DNA of 64,000 bases from Aromatoleum petrolei (GCF_017894385.1 NZ_CP059560.1:744001-808000), one strand, 5' to 3'; numbered from the stretch's first letter, positions 33,274 through 43,388 are shown. The notes: a model not told the origin generated them from the sequence alone. Numbers and translations: made by a program.

Positions 33274-35265
33274 TCAAGACTGCAATTCGGCGCGCTCGCG
33301 GAAATGCTCGAGCGCTTCGGGATTCGCGAGGGCCCCGGTGTTCTTCACCGGCTCGCCGTGCACAACCTGCCGGATTGCGAGCTCGACGATCTTTCCGCTC
33401 TTCGTGCGGGGAATGTCGGGCACCTGCACGACTCGGGCGGGCACGTGGCGCGGAGTGGTGTTGTCGCGGATCTGGCGGCGAATGCGGTCCGCGAGCGTCT
33501 CGTCGAGCGCGATGCCCTCGCGCAGGCGCACGAACAGCACGACCCGTACGTCGCCCTGCTTCTCCGGCGGCCAGTTCTGCCCGATGACCGCGGACTCCAT
33601 GACTTCCTCGAGCTGCTCCACTTGGCGGTAAATTTCCGCGGTGCCGATGCGCACCCCGCCGGGGTTCAGCGTCGCGTCCGAGCGACCGTGGACGATGAAA
33701 CCGCCGTGCGCCGTCTCCTCGCAGAAGTCGCCGTGACACCACACCCCGGGGAATCGTCCGAAGTAAGCTTCGTGATACTTGCGTCCCTCGGGATCGGCCC
33801 AGAAATACAGCGGCTGGGTCGTGAACGGGCGCGTGCACACAAGCTCGCCCTTGCGTTCCGTGACCGGTCGGCCCTCCTCGTCGAACACGTCGACCGCCAT
33901 GCCCAGCTGCTTGCACTGGATCTCGCCCACCCACACCGGCAGCACCGGATTGCCACCGACGAAGGCGCCGAGAAGATCGGTGCCGCCCGAGATCGACGCG
34001 ACATGCACGTCGCGCTTGAAGGCGCGGTAGATGTAGTCGTAGCCCTCCACCATGAGCGGGCTGCCAGTCGAGTACAGCACTTCGACCGAGCCTGTCTCAT
34101 GTGTGCGACCGGGTTCGAGGCCGAGTTTCGCGCACGCCTCGATGAACTTGGCCGAGGTGCCGAAATGCGTGAATCGCTCGGCCTGCATGTAGTCGAACAG
34201 GATGTGGTTGTCCGCGGCAAAGGGGCTCCCGTCGTAGAGCATCAGTGCAGCGCCGGAAGCCAGCCCCGAAGCGAGCCAGTTCCACATCACCCAGCTGCAG
34301 GTCGCGAAGTAGAACAGGCGGCTGCCGTCGCAGAGGTTGCCGTGCAGCTGGTGTTCCTTCAGGTGAAGGGTCAGCGCACCGCCCGCGCGATGCACGATGC
34401 ACTTGGGCACCCCGGTCGTGCCGGACGAGAACACGATGTAAAGGGGATGATCGAAGGGCAGCTGCTCGAAGCGGATATCGCTCGCCGTCGCGTATTCCGC
34501 GGTCAGCTCGTCGAGCGTGACCGCCGCGCGGATACCGGCCGTCGGATCGGCCAGGTCCAGGTAGGGGCAGATCACCACGGTATGCACGGTTGGCAACTGC
34601 TCGGCGATCTCCCGCAGCTTGCCGAGGCAGCTGTGCGACTTGCCGTTGTAGTGATAACCGTCGGTCGCAAACAGCACGACCGGTTCGATCTGACCGAAGC
34701 GGTCGACGATGCCCTGCGGGCCGAAATCGGGCGATGCCGAACTGAAGATCGCGCCGATGCTCGCCGCGGCCAGCATCGCGATGATGGTGTCGGGTGAATT
34801 CGGCATGTAGGCCGCCACGCGGTCGCCTGTCTTGACGCCGCGTGCGCGGAGCGCCGCCGCGACACGCGCGACAGCCGCATACAGTTCGTCCCGCGACAGA
34901 CGTCGTTTGACCTTGTCTTCACCCCAGAACACCAACGCATCCGCGTCGCCCCGGAATCGCAACAGGTTCTCCGCGAAATTGAGGCGCGCGTCGGGAAACC
35001 AGCGCACGGACTCCATCGTCGCGCCCTGCTCCAGCACCCGCTCGCCCTTCGACTGCGCGACGATGCCCGCAAAGTCCCACAGGCCGTTCCAGAATTCGTC
35101 GAGATGTTCCACCGACCACGCGTGCAGCGCATCGTAGTCGTCGAAACGCCGGCCCCAGCGCGCTTCCATGGCCTGGCAGAAGCGGTTCATGTTGCTCGTC
35201 GCGATACGTCCCGCTTCAGGAACCCACGCGGCACCCTGGACATCGACGGGGGATTTCAAAGGCAT
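33274..35265 (-). CDS. Acetoacetyl-CoA synthetase-like ligase
   Basis: 663 residues from the ATG at 35265, preceded by CGGAGATCAACTC; the frame is open further upstream but the family N-terminus fits this start. Motifs: IVFSSGTTGVPKCIVH, RSDATLNPGGVRIGTAEIY and IPRTKSGKIVELAIRQ. The length and the C-terminal block are those of acetoacetate-CoA ligase rather than acetyl-CoA synthetase. It could activate acetoacetate or a 3-oxo or branched acid released in the pathway. It begins 19 bp after the RND permease stop. Confidence 0.9.
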   Translation of the reverse strand: MPLKSPVDVQGAAWVPEAGRIATSNMNRFCQAMEARWGRRFDDYDALHAWSVEHLDEFWNGLWDFAGIVAQSKGERVLEQGATMESVRWFPDARLNFAENLLRFRGDADALVFWGEDKVKRRLSRDELYAAVARVAAALRARGVKTGDRVAAYMPNSPDTIIAMLAAASIGAIFSSASPDFGPQGIVDRFGQIEPVVLFATDGYHYNGKSHSCLGKLREIAEQLPTVHTVVICPYLDLADPTAGIRAAVTLDELTAEYATASDIRFEQLPFDHPLYIVFSSGTTGVPKCIVHRAGGALTLHLKEHQLHGNLCDGSRLFYFATCSWVMWNWLASGLASGAALMLYDGSPFAADNHILFDYMQAERFTHFGTSAKFIEACAKLGLEPGRTHETGSVEVLYSTGSPLMVEGYDYIYRAFKRDVHVASISGGTDLLGAFVGGNPVLPVWVGEIQCKQLGMAVDVFDEEGRPVTERKGELVCTRPFTTQPLYFWADPEGRKYHEAYFGRFPGVWCHGDFCEETAHGGFIVHGRSDATLNPGGVRIGTAEIYRQVEQLEEVMESAVIGQNWPPEKQGDVRVVLFVRLREGIALDETLADRIRRQIRDNTTPRHVPARVVQVPDIPRTKSGKIVELAIRQVVHGEPVKNTGALANPEALEHFRERAELQS

Positions 35266-35284
35266 GAGTTGATCTCCGATCTCG

Positions 35285-37804
35285 TCAGGCTTCGGTGGCC
35301 CGAACATGGGGCGTGATGCCGGCGGTCCGCGGTGCCCGGATGTCAGGCGTGGGATCGGCTTCGCGCTCGGTAGGTCTGGTTGCCGTTGCGGAACGCTTCT
35401 CGCCACCCATGACGAAGGCGGCGATCGCCGGCAGCAGCAGGATCGCGCCGAAGAGATTCACCATGAACATGAACGCGAGCAGGATGCCCATGTCGGCCTG
35501 GAACTTGAGCGTCGAGAGCGCCCACGTCAGCACCGACACCGTCATCGTCACGGCGGTGAACACCGACGCGGTACCACGGTCCTTGAGCGACTGCACGAAG
35601 GCATCGCGCAGGCTGGCGCCGCGCTCCTGCATCTCGTGCTTGATGCGTTCGAAGAGGTAGATGCCGTAGTCGACGCCAACACCGACCGCGATCGCGATCA
35701 CCGGCAGCGTGTTCACCTTCACGCCGATGCCCAGCGCCGCCATCGTCGCGTTGCACAGCAGCGTCACCAGCGCCAGCGGCACGATGATGCACAGCGTGAT
35801 GCGCAGCGAGCGGAACGTGACCAGGCACAGCAGCGCCACGGCGCTGAACAACGTGAAGTTCACCCACTTGTCCGAGCGCTCGACCACCTCGTTGGTTGCC
35901 GCCATCACGCCGACGTTGCCCGAGGCGAGGCGGAAGCGCAGCGTGTCGGTGTCGTTCTCAGCCTTGAAGGCCTTGATGCGCTCGACGATGTGGTTGATCG
36001 TCGTCGCCTGATGGTCGGTCGTGTAGATCGAGATCGGCATCGCAGTGCATTTCGAGTTGCGGTACTCGTTGCCGAGCCGCGTCGCCATGCCGATACCCTG
36101 TGCGATCTGCGGCACCGTCTCGGGCAGCATGCGCCAGCGGTACCAGCCCTCGGCGAAGTCCTGCGTCACGGCGCCGATGAACGAGGACAGGCTGCGCACC
36201 GCCGCGACCCCCTCGGTCTGGCGCATCGCGAAGTCGAACTTCTCGACCTTCTCCTGCACCTCGCGCTGCACGCAGGGCGAGTCACCGCCATCGGCCTCGG
36301 CGATCACCTGCAGCAGGTCGACGCCGATCGCGAAGTTGCCGGTAATCATGTCGACGTCGCGGTTGTAGCGCGAGTCGGCGCGCAGCTCGGGGACGCCCGT
36401 GCCGAGGTCGCCGATCTTGAGATCGCCGAGCTTCCACACGCCGACCCCGGTCAGCGCCAGCGCAACGACGATCGGCAGCACCGCCCCGCGCGGCGTCGCT
36501 AGCACGCCTAGCCGTTCCCACATCGCGTAGCCGGCGGTCTCGTGGCCGCTCAGCCGGCTCGCCGTCTTCGCCGAAAAGCGCATGTAGGACAGCAGGATCG
36601 GGAGCAGCAGCTTGTTGGTGAGGATCATCACCGTGACGCCGATCGTCGACGTGTAGGCGAGCTCGCGCACGATCTGGATGTCCACCACCGCGATCACCAT
36701 GAAGCCCAGCGCGTTCGCCAGCAGCGCGGTCGCGCCGGGGATGAAGAGCTTCAGGAAGCAGTTGCGCGAAGCGGTCACGCCGTCGTGACCGCGCAGCGTT
36801 TCCAGCTTCCACGCGTTGGTCATCTGCACCGCGTGCGAGACGCCGATGGCGAAGATCAGGAAGGGCACGAGGATCGACATCGGGTCGAGGCCCATGCCGA
36901 GCAGCGGCAGGATGCCGAGCAACCAGATCACCGGGATCAGGGCCGCAACCAATGCCCACGCCGTCAGCATCAGCGAACCCGAATACCAGAACAGCAGCAC
37001 GCCGGTGATGAAGAAGGCGACGACGAAGAACAGCAGCACGCTCGACGCGCCTTCGGCGATGTCCGCAGTGGCCTTCGCGAAGCCGATGATATGCACCGTG
37101 ACCGCGTCGTTCTCGTACTTGCCGCGGATCTCCTCGAGCTTCGCGCCGACTTCGCGCAGGTCGAGTTCCTTGCCCGTATCGGGATCGGCGGACTGCAGCG
37201 TCGCGACGACCATCGTCGCCGTCATGTCGGCGGCGACGATGCGGCCGATCCAGTCTGACTTGAGAATGTTCTGCCGAACCTTGGCGAATTCCTCGGTCGT
37301 CCCCGAGAAATCGGCCGGGACGAGATTGCCGCTCTTGAAACCCTCCTCGACGACCTCGTTGTAGCGCACGTTGGGCGTCACCAGCGAGGTCAGGGAGCTG
37401 CGATCGACCCCCTTGAGGTAGAAAAGCTCCTCGGTGACCCCGCGCACGACGTCGATGACCTCCTTGCGGTAGATGTCGCCCTCTCGCACCTTGATCGCGA
37501 CCAGCACCTTGTCCGCGCCACCAAAGTCCGCCTTGTAGTCCTCGAAGGTCTTCATGTACTCGTGGTTCGCGGGGATCATCTTGGCGAAGCCGGAGCTCAC
37601 GCGCAGGCTGGTCGCCGAAAACCCGAGCACCAGCGTCAGCAGGATGCCGACGACGAGCAGCGGCAGGCGCCAGCGGAAGGTCGCGTACGCGATGCGGCCA
37701 ATGAAGCCTTGCGAGAATTCTTCGGAACGAAACTCGCCGTGGACCACGGACTCCACGTCCGTCGATTGCCTGATCACGCTGTCGTGATCGCTGTTCTTGT
37801 GCAC
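35285..37804 (-). CDS. MMPL/RND-superfamily permease (second copy)
   Basis: 839 residues starting at a GTG with AGGAGG five bases upstream. Twelve predicted helices in two halves, each with a periplasmic loop. Helix 10 keeps Asp (GVGVDYGIYLFERI), helix 4 does not (FAIGVSHAVQMT), as in the copy at 17408. The shared blocks (LVPFLIFAIGVSH, LKIGDL, FQADMGILLAFMF) show the two are paralogues. It lies between YCF48 and the acetoacetyl-CoA-synthetase-like gene. Function as an envelope transporter for a hydrophobic compound is inferred. Confidence 0.9.
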   Translation of the reverse strand: MHKNSDHDSVIRQSTDVESVVHGEFRSEEFSQGFIGRIAYATFRWRLPLLVVGILLTLVLGFSATSLRVSSGFAKMIPANHEYMKTFEDYKADFGGADKVLVAIKVREGDIYRKEVIDVVRGVTEELFYLKGVDRSSLTSLVTPNVRYNEVVEEGFKSGNLVPADFSGTTEEFAKVRQNILKSDWIGRIVAADMTATMVVATLQSADPDTGKELDLREVGAKLEEIRGKYENDAVTVHIIGFAKATADIAEGASSVLLFFVVAFFITGVLLFWYSGSLMLTAWALVAALIPVIWLLGILPLLGMGLDPMSILVPFLIFAIGVSHAVQMTNAWKLETLRGHDGVTASRNCFLKLFIPGATALLANALGFMVIAVVDIQIVRELAYTSTIGVTVMILTNKLLLPILLSYMRFSAKTASRLSGHETAGYAMWERLGVLATPRGAVLPIVVALALTGVGVWKLGDLKIGDLGTGVPELRADSRYNRDVDMITGNFAIGVDLLQVIAEADGGDSPCVQREVQEKVEKFDFAMRQTEGVAAVRSLSSFIGAVTQDFAEGWYRWRMLPETVPQIAQGIGMATRLGNEYRNSKCTAMPISIYTTDHQATTINHIVERIKAFKAENDTDTLRFRLASGNVGVMAATNEVVERSDKWVNFTLFSAVALLCLVTFRSLRITLCIIVPLALVTLLCNATMAALGIGVKVNTLPVIAIAVGVGVDYGIYLFERIKHEMQERGASLRDAFVQSLKDRGTASVFTAVTMTVSVLTWALSTLKFQADMGILLAFMFMVNLFGAILLLPAIAAFVMGGEKRSATATRPTEREADPTPDIRAPRTAGITPHVRATEA

Positions 37805-37818
37805 GATGCCTCCTGGGA

Positions 37819-38790
37819 CTATTTGGCGGACGCCGCGCCGGACGCGGGCGCGAGCCGGCCGGTAGCGAGATAGCCGACATAGACCAGCGCGCCGTCGGCG
37901 GCGTACGCTGCCTTCGCGATCGGCGTGCCCTCCGGCGAACCGCTGATTTCGAAGCTGCGACCGTTGTCGCGGCTGACCGCGATCAGGCCGTTGTTGCCGA
38001 CCAACACGACGCGCCCGTCTTCGGCGACCGTGCCGCCATTGAGCGCGCTCTTCGAGGCGAGCGGCACCTGGGTCCAGCTCGCGCCGTGGTCATCGGAGCG
38101 GAACACGTTGCCGCGCATGCCATACGCGAGCAGCGCGCCGTCCTTCAGGCCGAGCAGCCCGAAGAACGAGCCCTTGTACTGCGCGTCGAGCTTCGTCCAT
38201 GTTTCGCCGCGATCTGGCGACACCGCGATCGTGCCGGCCTCGCCGACCAGGTACAGCCGCGGACCGACCTCGGTGACGTGCGAGATGTGCCATTCGAAGT
38301 CGTCGCCGACGACCTTGCGCCGCGTCCAGGTGAGACCCTGGTCGGCGCTCTCGAGGTACATCCCATAAGCGCCGTAGGCCACCAGCCGCCCGTCACCGAG
38401 CAGAGTGATGCCGAGGATCGAGTCGGAACCCGCCTCGTCGGCCTCGACCGCCTTCCAGCTCCGGCCGCCGTCGGTGGTGCGCACGATGCTGGCGCCGTGG
38501 CCCACCGCCACCGCACGCTCCTTGTCGATCACCACCACCGACACCAGCGTGCGACTGGTCGGCGTCTGCACGCCCTGCCAGCTCTTGCCGCCGTCGTCGC
38601 TGTGCATCACCACGCCACGCTCCCCGACCGCGACGAAGCCGCCGTTGAAGCGCACGACGTCGAACAAGGCCGTGTGCTGCGCTCGGATGGGGTCGGGCTT
38701 GGCGACCATGGCTGGCGCCGCCGACGCGAGATGCACGAAACAGGCGCCCGCAAATGCGATGAGGCCCGCCCGATAGAGAATGCGCTTCAT
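37819..38790 (-). CDS. YCF48-like beta-propeller, exported (second copy)
   Basis: 323 residues from ATG 38790 (an in-frame GTG lies four codons upstream). A signal peptide ends near LASAAPA. Six Asp-box repeats can be counted (SDDGGKSWQG, TTDGGRSWKA, SADQGLTWTR, SPDRGETWTK, SDDHGASWTQ, SRDNGRSFEI), enough for a full propeller. It is the partner of the RND permease 14 bp downstream, as in the module at 17408-24363. Confidence 0.88.
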   Translation of the reverse strand: MKRILYRAGLIAFAGACFVHLASAAPAMVAKPDPIRAQHTALFDVVRFNGGFVAVGERGVVMHSDDGGKSWQGVQTPTSRTLVSVVVIDKERAVAVGHGASIVRTTDGGRSWKAVEADEAGSDSILGITLLGDGRLVAYGAYGMYLESADQGLTWTRRKVVGDDFEWHISHVTEVGPRLYLVGEAGTIAVSPDRGETWTKLDAQYKGSFFGLLGLKDGALLAYGMRGNVFRSDDHGASWTQVPLASKSALNGGTVAEDGRVVLVGNNGLIAVSRDNGRSFEISGSPEGTPIAKAAYAADGALVYVGYLATGRLAPASGAASAK

Positions 38791-38875
38791 GGGAACCGCC
38801 ACTGTGCTGAATTTGAGATGATCCGCACTGCCCGCGCCGACTCTCCGGCGCGGGCAGCAAGGGTGCCTGGAGGTC

Positions 38876-40222
38876 TTAGCGCACCCCGCGGCGGCGGATG
38901 GCGTCGGTAGCGAAGTCCTGCGCGACGCCCTTGATGTTCCATTCGTAGGCCGGCTGCGAGCGCTCGTTCTGCAGCGCCGTGACCATGTAGTTGCCGTTGG
39001 TCAGATCCAGCGTCACGAAGTTGGTCTGGAACATCACGCCCGCGTCGTAGGCCTGCACGAGCGGATAGGTATAGACCCGCCACAGGTTGCCGCGGCCGTC
39101 ATAGCCTTCGGCCAGCGCGATGGTGTGGCTGTCCTCGTCGAGATAGAACGTGCGCTTGGAGAGCACGTGGGACATGCCCTGCTTCAAGGTCGCCTCGACC
39201 ACCCATACGCGGTGCAACTCGTAGCGCATCAGGTCGGACTTGAGGCCGCCCTTGTCCACCATGTCCGCGTACTTGAGCTTGGGGTCCATCTGCTTGTAGG
39301 CGTTGTAGGGGATGAACATCTCCTTCTTGCCCACCAGTTTCCACTCGTAGCGGTCCAGCGCGCCGTGGAAGCCCCAGTAGTCATCGGTGGTGCGCATGCC
39401 CTCGGTGCCGTCGTCGATGTTGTCGTAGGCGAGGTCGGGTGCGCGACGAACGCGACGCTGGCCGGCGTTGTAGATCCACGCCTGGCGTTCGCCTTCGGTG
39501 TAATCGAGCGGATCGCGAACGAGATAGATGGTGCCGACCAGTGTGGCCGGGGCATCGTAGCCCCCGAAGAAAGAGAACGCGTTGCCACCCTGGGACGGCT
39601 CCATGTTCTGCCCCTGCACCATGTGCTCGCAGAAGCCGACCTTATAGTAGTCCCCCGAGCCCCTCACCGGCAGCCAGTCGCGGCAGGCCTTGTAGCCGCC
39701 GAAGTACTTGGTGGTCTGGTTGTACATCGCCTCGATGCCGTTCTTCGGGACCGGGAAGGGCGTGCCGGGCACGTCGTAGTTCTCGATGGCGATGCCATTC
39801 ACCTTGGCCTTGGCCGCCTTGGCTTTCGTTTCCGCATAGACGGCCGGCGGATGCGCAAAGGTGCGATGGGTCTTGTAGACCGGCAGGCTCTGGTTCGGGA
39901 ATTTCTTGAGCATCGCGATCAGACCCGGCGACAGCTTGTCCTTGTACTGATCGGCGTTCTGCGCAGTGATCGTGAAGAGCGGCTTCTCATCCTTGAACGG
40001 ATCGACGTAGCCCTGCTTCGGATCCCAGCCCGCGGGCGGCTTCGTCAGGCCGCCGGTCCATGCAGGAATCGAGCCGTCGGCGTTGCCGGCCATCTCAGCA
40101 CCATTCGGGGTCAGATCCTTGCCGAGCCGTTCGAGCTCGTTCGAGGCCATCTCGGCCGATGCCATTGGCACCGACGCAACCATCATCGCGCAGGCGATCG
40201 TGCGTACAGCGGTCTTGATCAT
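38876..40222 (-). CDS. DUF1329 periplasmic protein (second copy)
   Basis: 448 residues. I chose ATG 40222 because AAGGAG lies 8 nt upstream; an ATG two codons earlier is too close to it. Signal peptide MIKTAVRTIACAMMVASVPM matches the MIRTKDIIRT start of the first copy. Conserved segments include AGNADGSIPAWTGG, AGQRRVRRAPDLAYD and the FYLDEDSHTI block near the C-terminus. It lies between DUF1302 and YCF48 genes in the same order as the other module. Confidence 0.9.
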   Translation of the reverse strand: MIKTAVRTIACAMMVASVPMASAEMASNELERLGKDLTPNGAEMAGNADGSIPAWTGGLTKPPAGWDPKQGYVDPFKDEKPLFTITAQNADQYKDKLSPGLIAMLKKFPNQSLPVYKTHRTFAHPPAVYAETKAKAAKAKVNGIAIENYDVPGTPFPVPKNGIEAMYNQTTKYFGGYKACRDWLPVRGSGDYYKVGFCEHMVQGQNMEPSQGGNAFSFFGGYDAPATLVGTIYLVRDPLDYTEGERQAWIYNAGQRRVRRAPDLAYDNIDDGTEGMRTTDDYWGFHGALDRYEWKLVGKKEMFIPYNAYKQMDPKLKYADMVDKGGLKSDLMRYELHRVWVVEATLKQGMSHVLSKRTFYLDEDSHTIALAEGYDGRGNLWRVYTYPLVQAYDAGVMFQTNFVTLDLTNGNYMVTALQNERSQPAYEWNIKGVAQDFATDAIRRRGVR

Positions 40223-40242
40223 TTCCATGTCTCCTTGGTTTC

Positions 40243-42093
40243 TTAGAAACTCATGCTCACGGTGGCCGAGTAGAAGTCGCGATCGCGCAGCGGGTCGAAC
40301 TTGGCATCGCGGTTGTAGCGGACCGCGTTCAGTTCGAGGTTGTATTTCTTCGCGTACGAGAATCGCGCACCGAGGCCGAGCACCTGGCGTCCTTCCGAGA
40401 ACTGGCTGTCGACCGACCATCCGTCGACGTCGTGCGACCAGAACACACTGGGCTGGAAGGTGATGCCGCTGTTGTAGATGTTGTTGTAGGTCAGCTCCAT
40501 CTTCAGGCGATATCCCCAGGCGAAGTCGGTCACGTAACCGTCGTCACCACAGCCTTCCTTGGAGATATTCAGAGCGGCGCAGGGTGCGCCGTAGCTGGCC
40601 GCAGGCCCCGGCCCGAAGATGAAGGGCCGGTTATAGCGCAGCGAACCGTCGAGATCGTTCCACTGGAAACCCACCTCGCCGACGAAGAGGTATTGCTCGG
40701 CGCCGAGGATGCCGTTGCCGACCTTGATCGTGTTGAGCTGCAGCTGGGTCTTGTTCGTACGCGTATAGCCGACCAGGTAGCCGTTGCCGGCCTGGGCTGC
40801 GAGTGCCGATTGACCGTAAGGACCGAACGGAACGGGGGTGCCGGGAACGATGAAACCGGTCGCACCGAGCCCCGACAGCAACAAGTCGTTGCCATCGATC
40901 TGCGCCGGCACGTCGCGGCTGTGGCTCACCTCGGCGCCCACCGACCAACCCTTCACGTTCGTCGCATAACTCAGGCCGTAGATCTTTATGTCTTCGGGGT
41001 ATTCCCACTTCGACGCGAAGGGCACGGCCGAGCCGCGCGACGAGAAGTCGCCGAACTGCAGCGAGATCACCGGGGTACGCGAGTGGATCTTCATCGCATA
41101 GGCGCCGATCTCGGCATCCAGCGCATCCGCGTAGGTACGGAACGCGACGCCGAACTGGCCGCTGTCGCTCGGCTCATTGCCTTCGACGGTATTGACGAAG
41201 AAGCCGGAGTTCAAACCGAACGGGCTCGATCCGGCAATGCTGACCGCATTGAAGCAATTATTGGGACTGGCGCCGATCGACCCGCCGGCCACTCCCCAGT
41301 AGTTGCCGCAGCCTGCCTCGATAGGTGTGTTGCGCCACTTCCATTGGTAGAAGACCTCGACGCTGCCGATGTCGCCAAGCGTCTGGTTGGCCTGCACGAT
41401 CGGGACCGGCAGGAACACTTCCTTCACCTGCACGCCCGGCTTGCGGAAGGACGGGACGTCGATCGGGTTGATCTGGTTGACGCCCTGGATGAACAGGCTC
41501 TCACCCCAGTTGATGACCTGGTTGCCCACACGCAGTTGCAGCGGGTTGCCGGCAATGTCGAAGCTGTCATACGCGTAGGCGTCGAGCAGGTAGACACCGC
41601 TGAACTTGTTCAGGCGCTCGAAGCCATCGTCCGACAGCGGCTTCTTCTTCGTGATCCGGTTCGTCGCGAAGTCATAGCCGTTGTAGCCGTTGGGCTGGTT
41701 ACCGAGGTGGACGTTCTGGTCGTTCAGCGTGAAGTCGTGCCACGCCTTGCCGCGCACGAACGCGCCCATCGTCCCTTTCTTGATCTCCACCTCGGTGAGG
41801 AGCTTCAGCTGCGTCGAGAACGCATCACCGCGCTTGTAGTTGAGGTTGCCTTCGTCGATGGTGTTGTTGCCGGTGCCGTCAGTGCGGCCGACGAGCGCCC
41901 CGTTACCCTGACCGTAAAGCGCCGAATCCGGATTGCGGGCCCGGATGCTGGTGCCCAGCGACAAGGAGGAGCTCCAGTTGCCCTTCCAGCCATCCGCGAA
42001 CTCGAAATCGAGCGCGTTGGCACCGCTGGAGAAGGCCATCGCGATCGCCGTGGCGACGCAAGGCTTCAGTACAAATGCCGTCCTGCTCTTCAT
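40243..42093 (-). CDS. DUF1302 outer-membrane protein (second copy)
   Basis: 616 residues from ATG 42093 with AAGGAGACAACCAC upstream. It has a signal peptide ending near SSGANA and many amphipathic strands, and ends in a barrel-type terminal Phe (YSATVSMSF). It is a paralogue of the protein at 22645 with low overall identity by eye. It begins 86 bp after the acyl-CoA dehydrogenase stop and 20 bp before DUF1329, so it is part of the long operon. Confidence 0.88.
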   Translation of the reverse strand: MKSRTAFVLKPCVATAIAMAFSSGANALDFEFADGWKGNWSSSLSLGTSIRARNPDSALYGQGNGALVGRTDGTGNNTIDEGNLNYKRGDAFSTQLKLLTEVEIKKGTMGAFVRGKAWHDFTLNDQNVHLGNQPNGYNGYDFATNRITKKKPLSDDGFERLNKFSGVYLLDAYAYDSFDIAGNPLQLRVGNQVINWGESLFIQGVNQINPIDVPSFRKPGVQVKEVFLPVPIVQANQTLGDIGSVEVFYQWKWRNTPIEAGCGNYWGVAGGSIGASPNNCFNAVSIAGSSPFGLNSGFFVNTVEGNEPSDSGQFGVAFRTYADALDAEIGAYAMKIHSRTPVISLQFGDFSSRGSAVPFASKWEYPEDIKIYGLSYATNVKGWSVGAEVSHSRDVPAQIDGNDLLLSGLGATGFIVPGTPVPFGPYGQSALAAQAGNGYLVGYTRTNKTQLQLNTIKVGNGILGAEQYLFVGEVGFQWNDLDGSLRYNRPFIFGPGPAASYGAPCAALNISKEGCGDDGYVTDFAWGYRLKMELTYNNIYNSGITFQPSVFWSHDVDGWSVDSQFSEGRQVLGLGARFSYAKKYNLELNAVRYNRDAKFDPLRDRDFYSATVSMSF

Positions 42094-42179
42094 GTGGTTG
42101 TCTCCTTCCTTTGTATTTGTCGAATCACCCGCCACATCACAACCCGGGGCCGGCCCCTCCGAGGCGCGGCCGGCATTCA

Positions 42180-43346
42180 TCAATACGATTTGGGCAAATC
42201 CAGGACCTTCTCGCCGATGAAGCACAGGATCAGCTGCTCGGTGATCGGCGCGATCCGCGTCACGGTCACCTCGCGCAGCAGGCGTTCCACGTGGTACTCC
42301 TTGGCGTAGCCGAAGCCGCCCAGCGTCAGCACGGACTGCAGTGCCGCGTCATAGCCGGCGCGCGCGCCGAGGAATTTGGCGGTGTTGGCCTCGGCCCCGC
42401 AGCTTTTCTCGCTGTCGTACAGCCAGGCCGCCTTCATCGCCATCAGCCACGCCGCCTCAAGCGCCATCCAGCGTTCGGCGAGCGGATGCTGGATGCCCTG
42501 GTTCTGGCCGATCGGACGGCCGAAGACGACGCGTTCCTTGGCGTACTGGGTCGCACGGCGCAGTGCGTCCTGGCCGATGCCGATTGCTTCGACCGCGATC
42601 AGGATCCGTTCCGGGTTGAGGCTATGCAGCACGTAGCTGAAACCCTTCCCTTCCTCGCCGATGCGGTCGCTGTCGGGAACGAAGAGTTCGTCGATGAAGA
42701 TGGCGTTGGAATCGACGGCCTTGCGTCCCATCTTCGCAATGCGCTGCACTTCGATCTTGCTGCGGTCGAGATCGGTGTAGAAGATCGTGATGCCGTCGGT
42801 CGGACGCTTGCAGTCCTCCAGCTTCGTCGTGCGCGTCAGCAGCATGATCTTGTTGGCCACCTGCGCAGTGGAGGTCCACACCTTCTGGCCGCGCACGATG
42901 TAGCCGCCGTCCACCTTCTCGGCGAAGGTCTTGATCGCCGTCGTGTTGAGGCCGGCATCCGGTTCCGTGAAGCCGAAGCAGCACTGGTCCTCGCCGCTGA
43001 TCAGGCGCGGAATCCAGCGCGTCTTTTGCTCCGGCGTGCCAAACACGACGATGGGGTGCGGCCCGAACAGGTTGATGTGCACCGTCGAGGTCGCGCTCAT
43101 GCCGCCACCGTGCGAGGCGACCTCATGCATCATGATCGCCGCCTCGGTCACACCCAGCCCGGCGCCGCCGTATTCGGTCGGCATCGTGATGCCGAGCCAG
43201 CCGGCCTCGGCCATCGCGCGGTGGAACTCGCGCGGGAACTCGCCGTCTTCGTCGCGCGCCAGCCAGTAGTCGTCGCCGAACTGGCGGGCAACTGCGGCGA
43301 CGCCTTCGCGGATGGCCTGGTGATCGGGATTTGTCGAGAAGTCCAT
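42180..43346 (-). CDS. Acyl-CoA dehydrogenase (branched-chain type active site)
   Basis: 388 residues, FAD-dependent. FAD and substrate motifs are present (CCFGFTEPDAG, VWTSTAQ, LGGFGYAKEYHVERLLRE). The usual catalytic Glu of medium-chain enzymes (Y-E-G-T) aligns with a Pro (IAPITE). A Glu in NPERILIA aligns with the catalytic position of isovaleryl-CoA and long-chain dehydrogenases. This suggests a branched or bulky acyl substrate. It introduces the alpha-beta double bond and would act before the MaoC hydratase. It lies 42 bp after the HpcH lyase gene. Confidence 0.9.
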   Translation of the reverse strand: MDFSTNPDHQAIREGVAAVARQFGDDYWLARDEDGEFPREFHRAMAEAGWLGITMPTEYGGAGLGVTEAAIMMHEVASHGGGMSATSTVHINLFGPHPIVVFGTPEQKTRWIPRLISGEDQCCFGFTEPDAGLNTTAIKTFAEKVDGGYIVRGQKVWTSTAQVANKIMLLTRTTKLEDCKRPTDGITIFYTDLDRSKIEVQRIAKMGRKAVDSNAIFIDELFVPDSDRIGEEGKGFSYVLHSLNPERILIAVEAIGIGQDALRRATQYAKERVVFGRPIGQNQGIQHPLAERWMALEAAWLMAMKAAWLYDSEKSCGAEANTAKFLGARAGYDAALQSVLTLGGFGYAKEYHVERLLREVTVTRIAPITEQLILCFIGEKVLDLPKSY

Positions 43347-43388
43347 GTTTCGGTTCCTGGTGTTCTGCCCGTGGGGGGGGTTGGCGAT

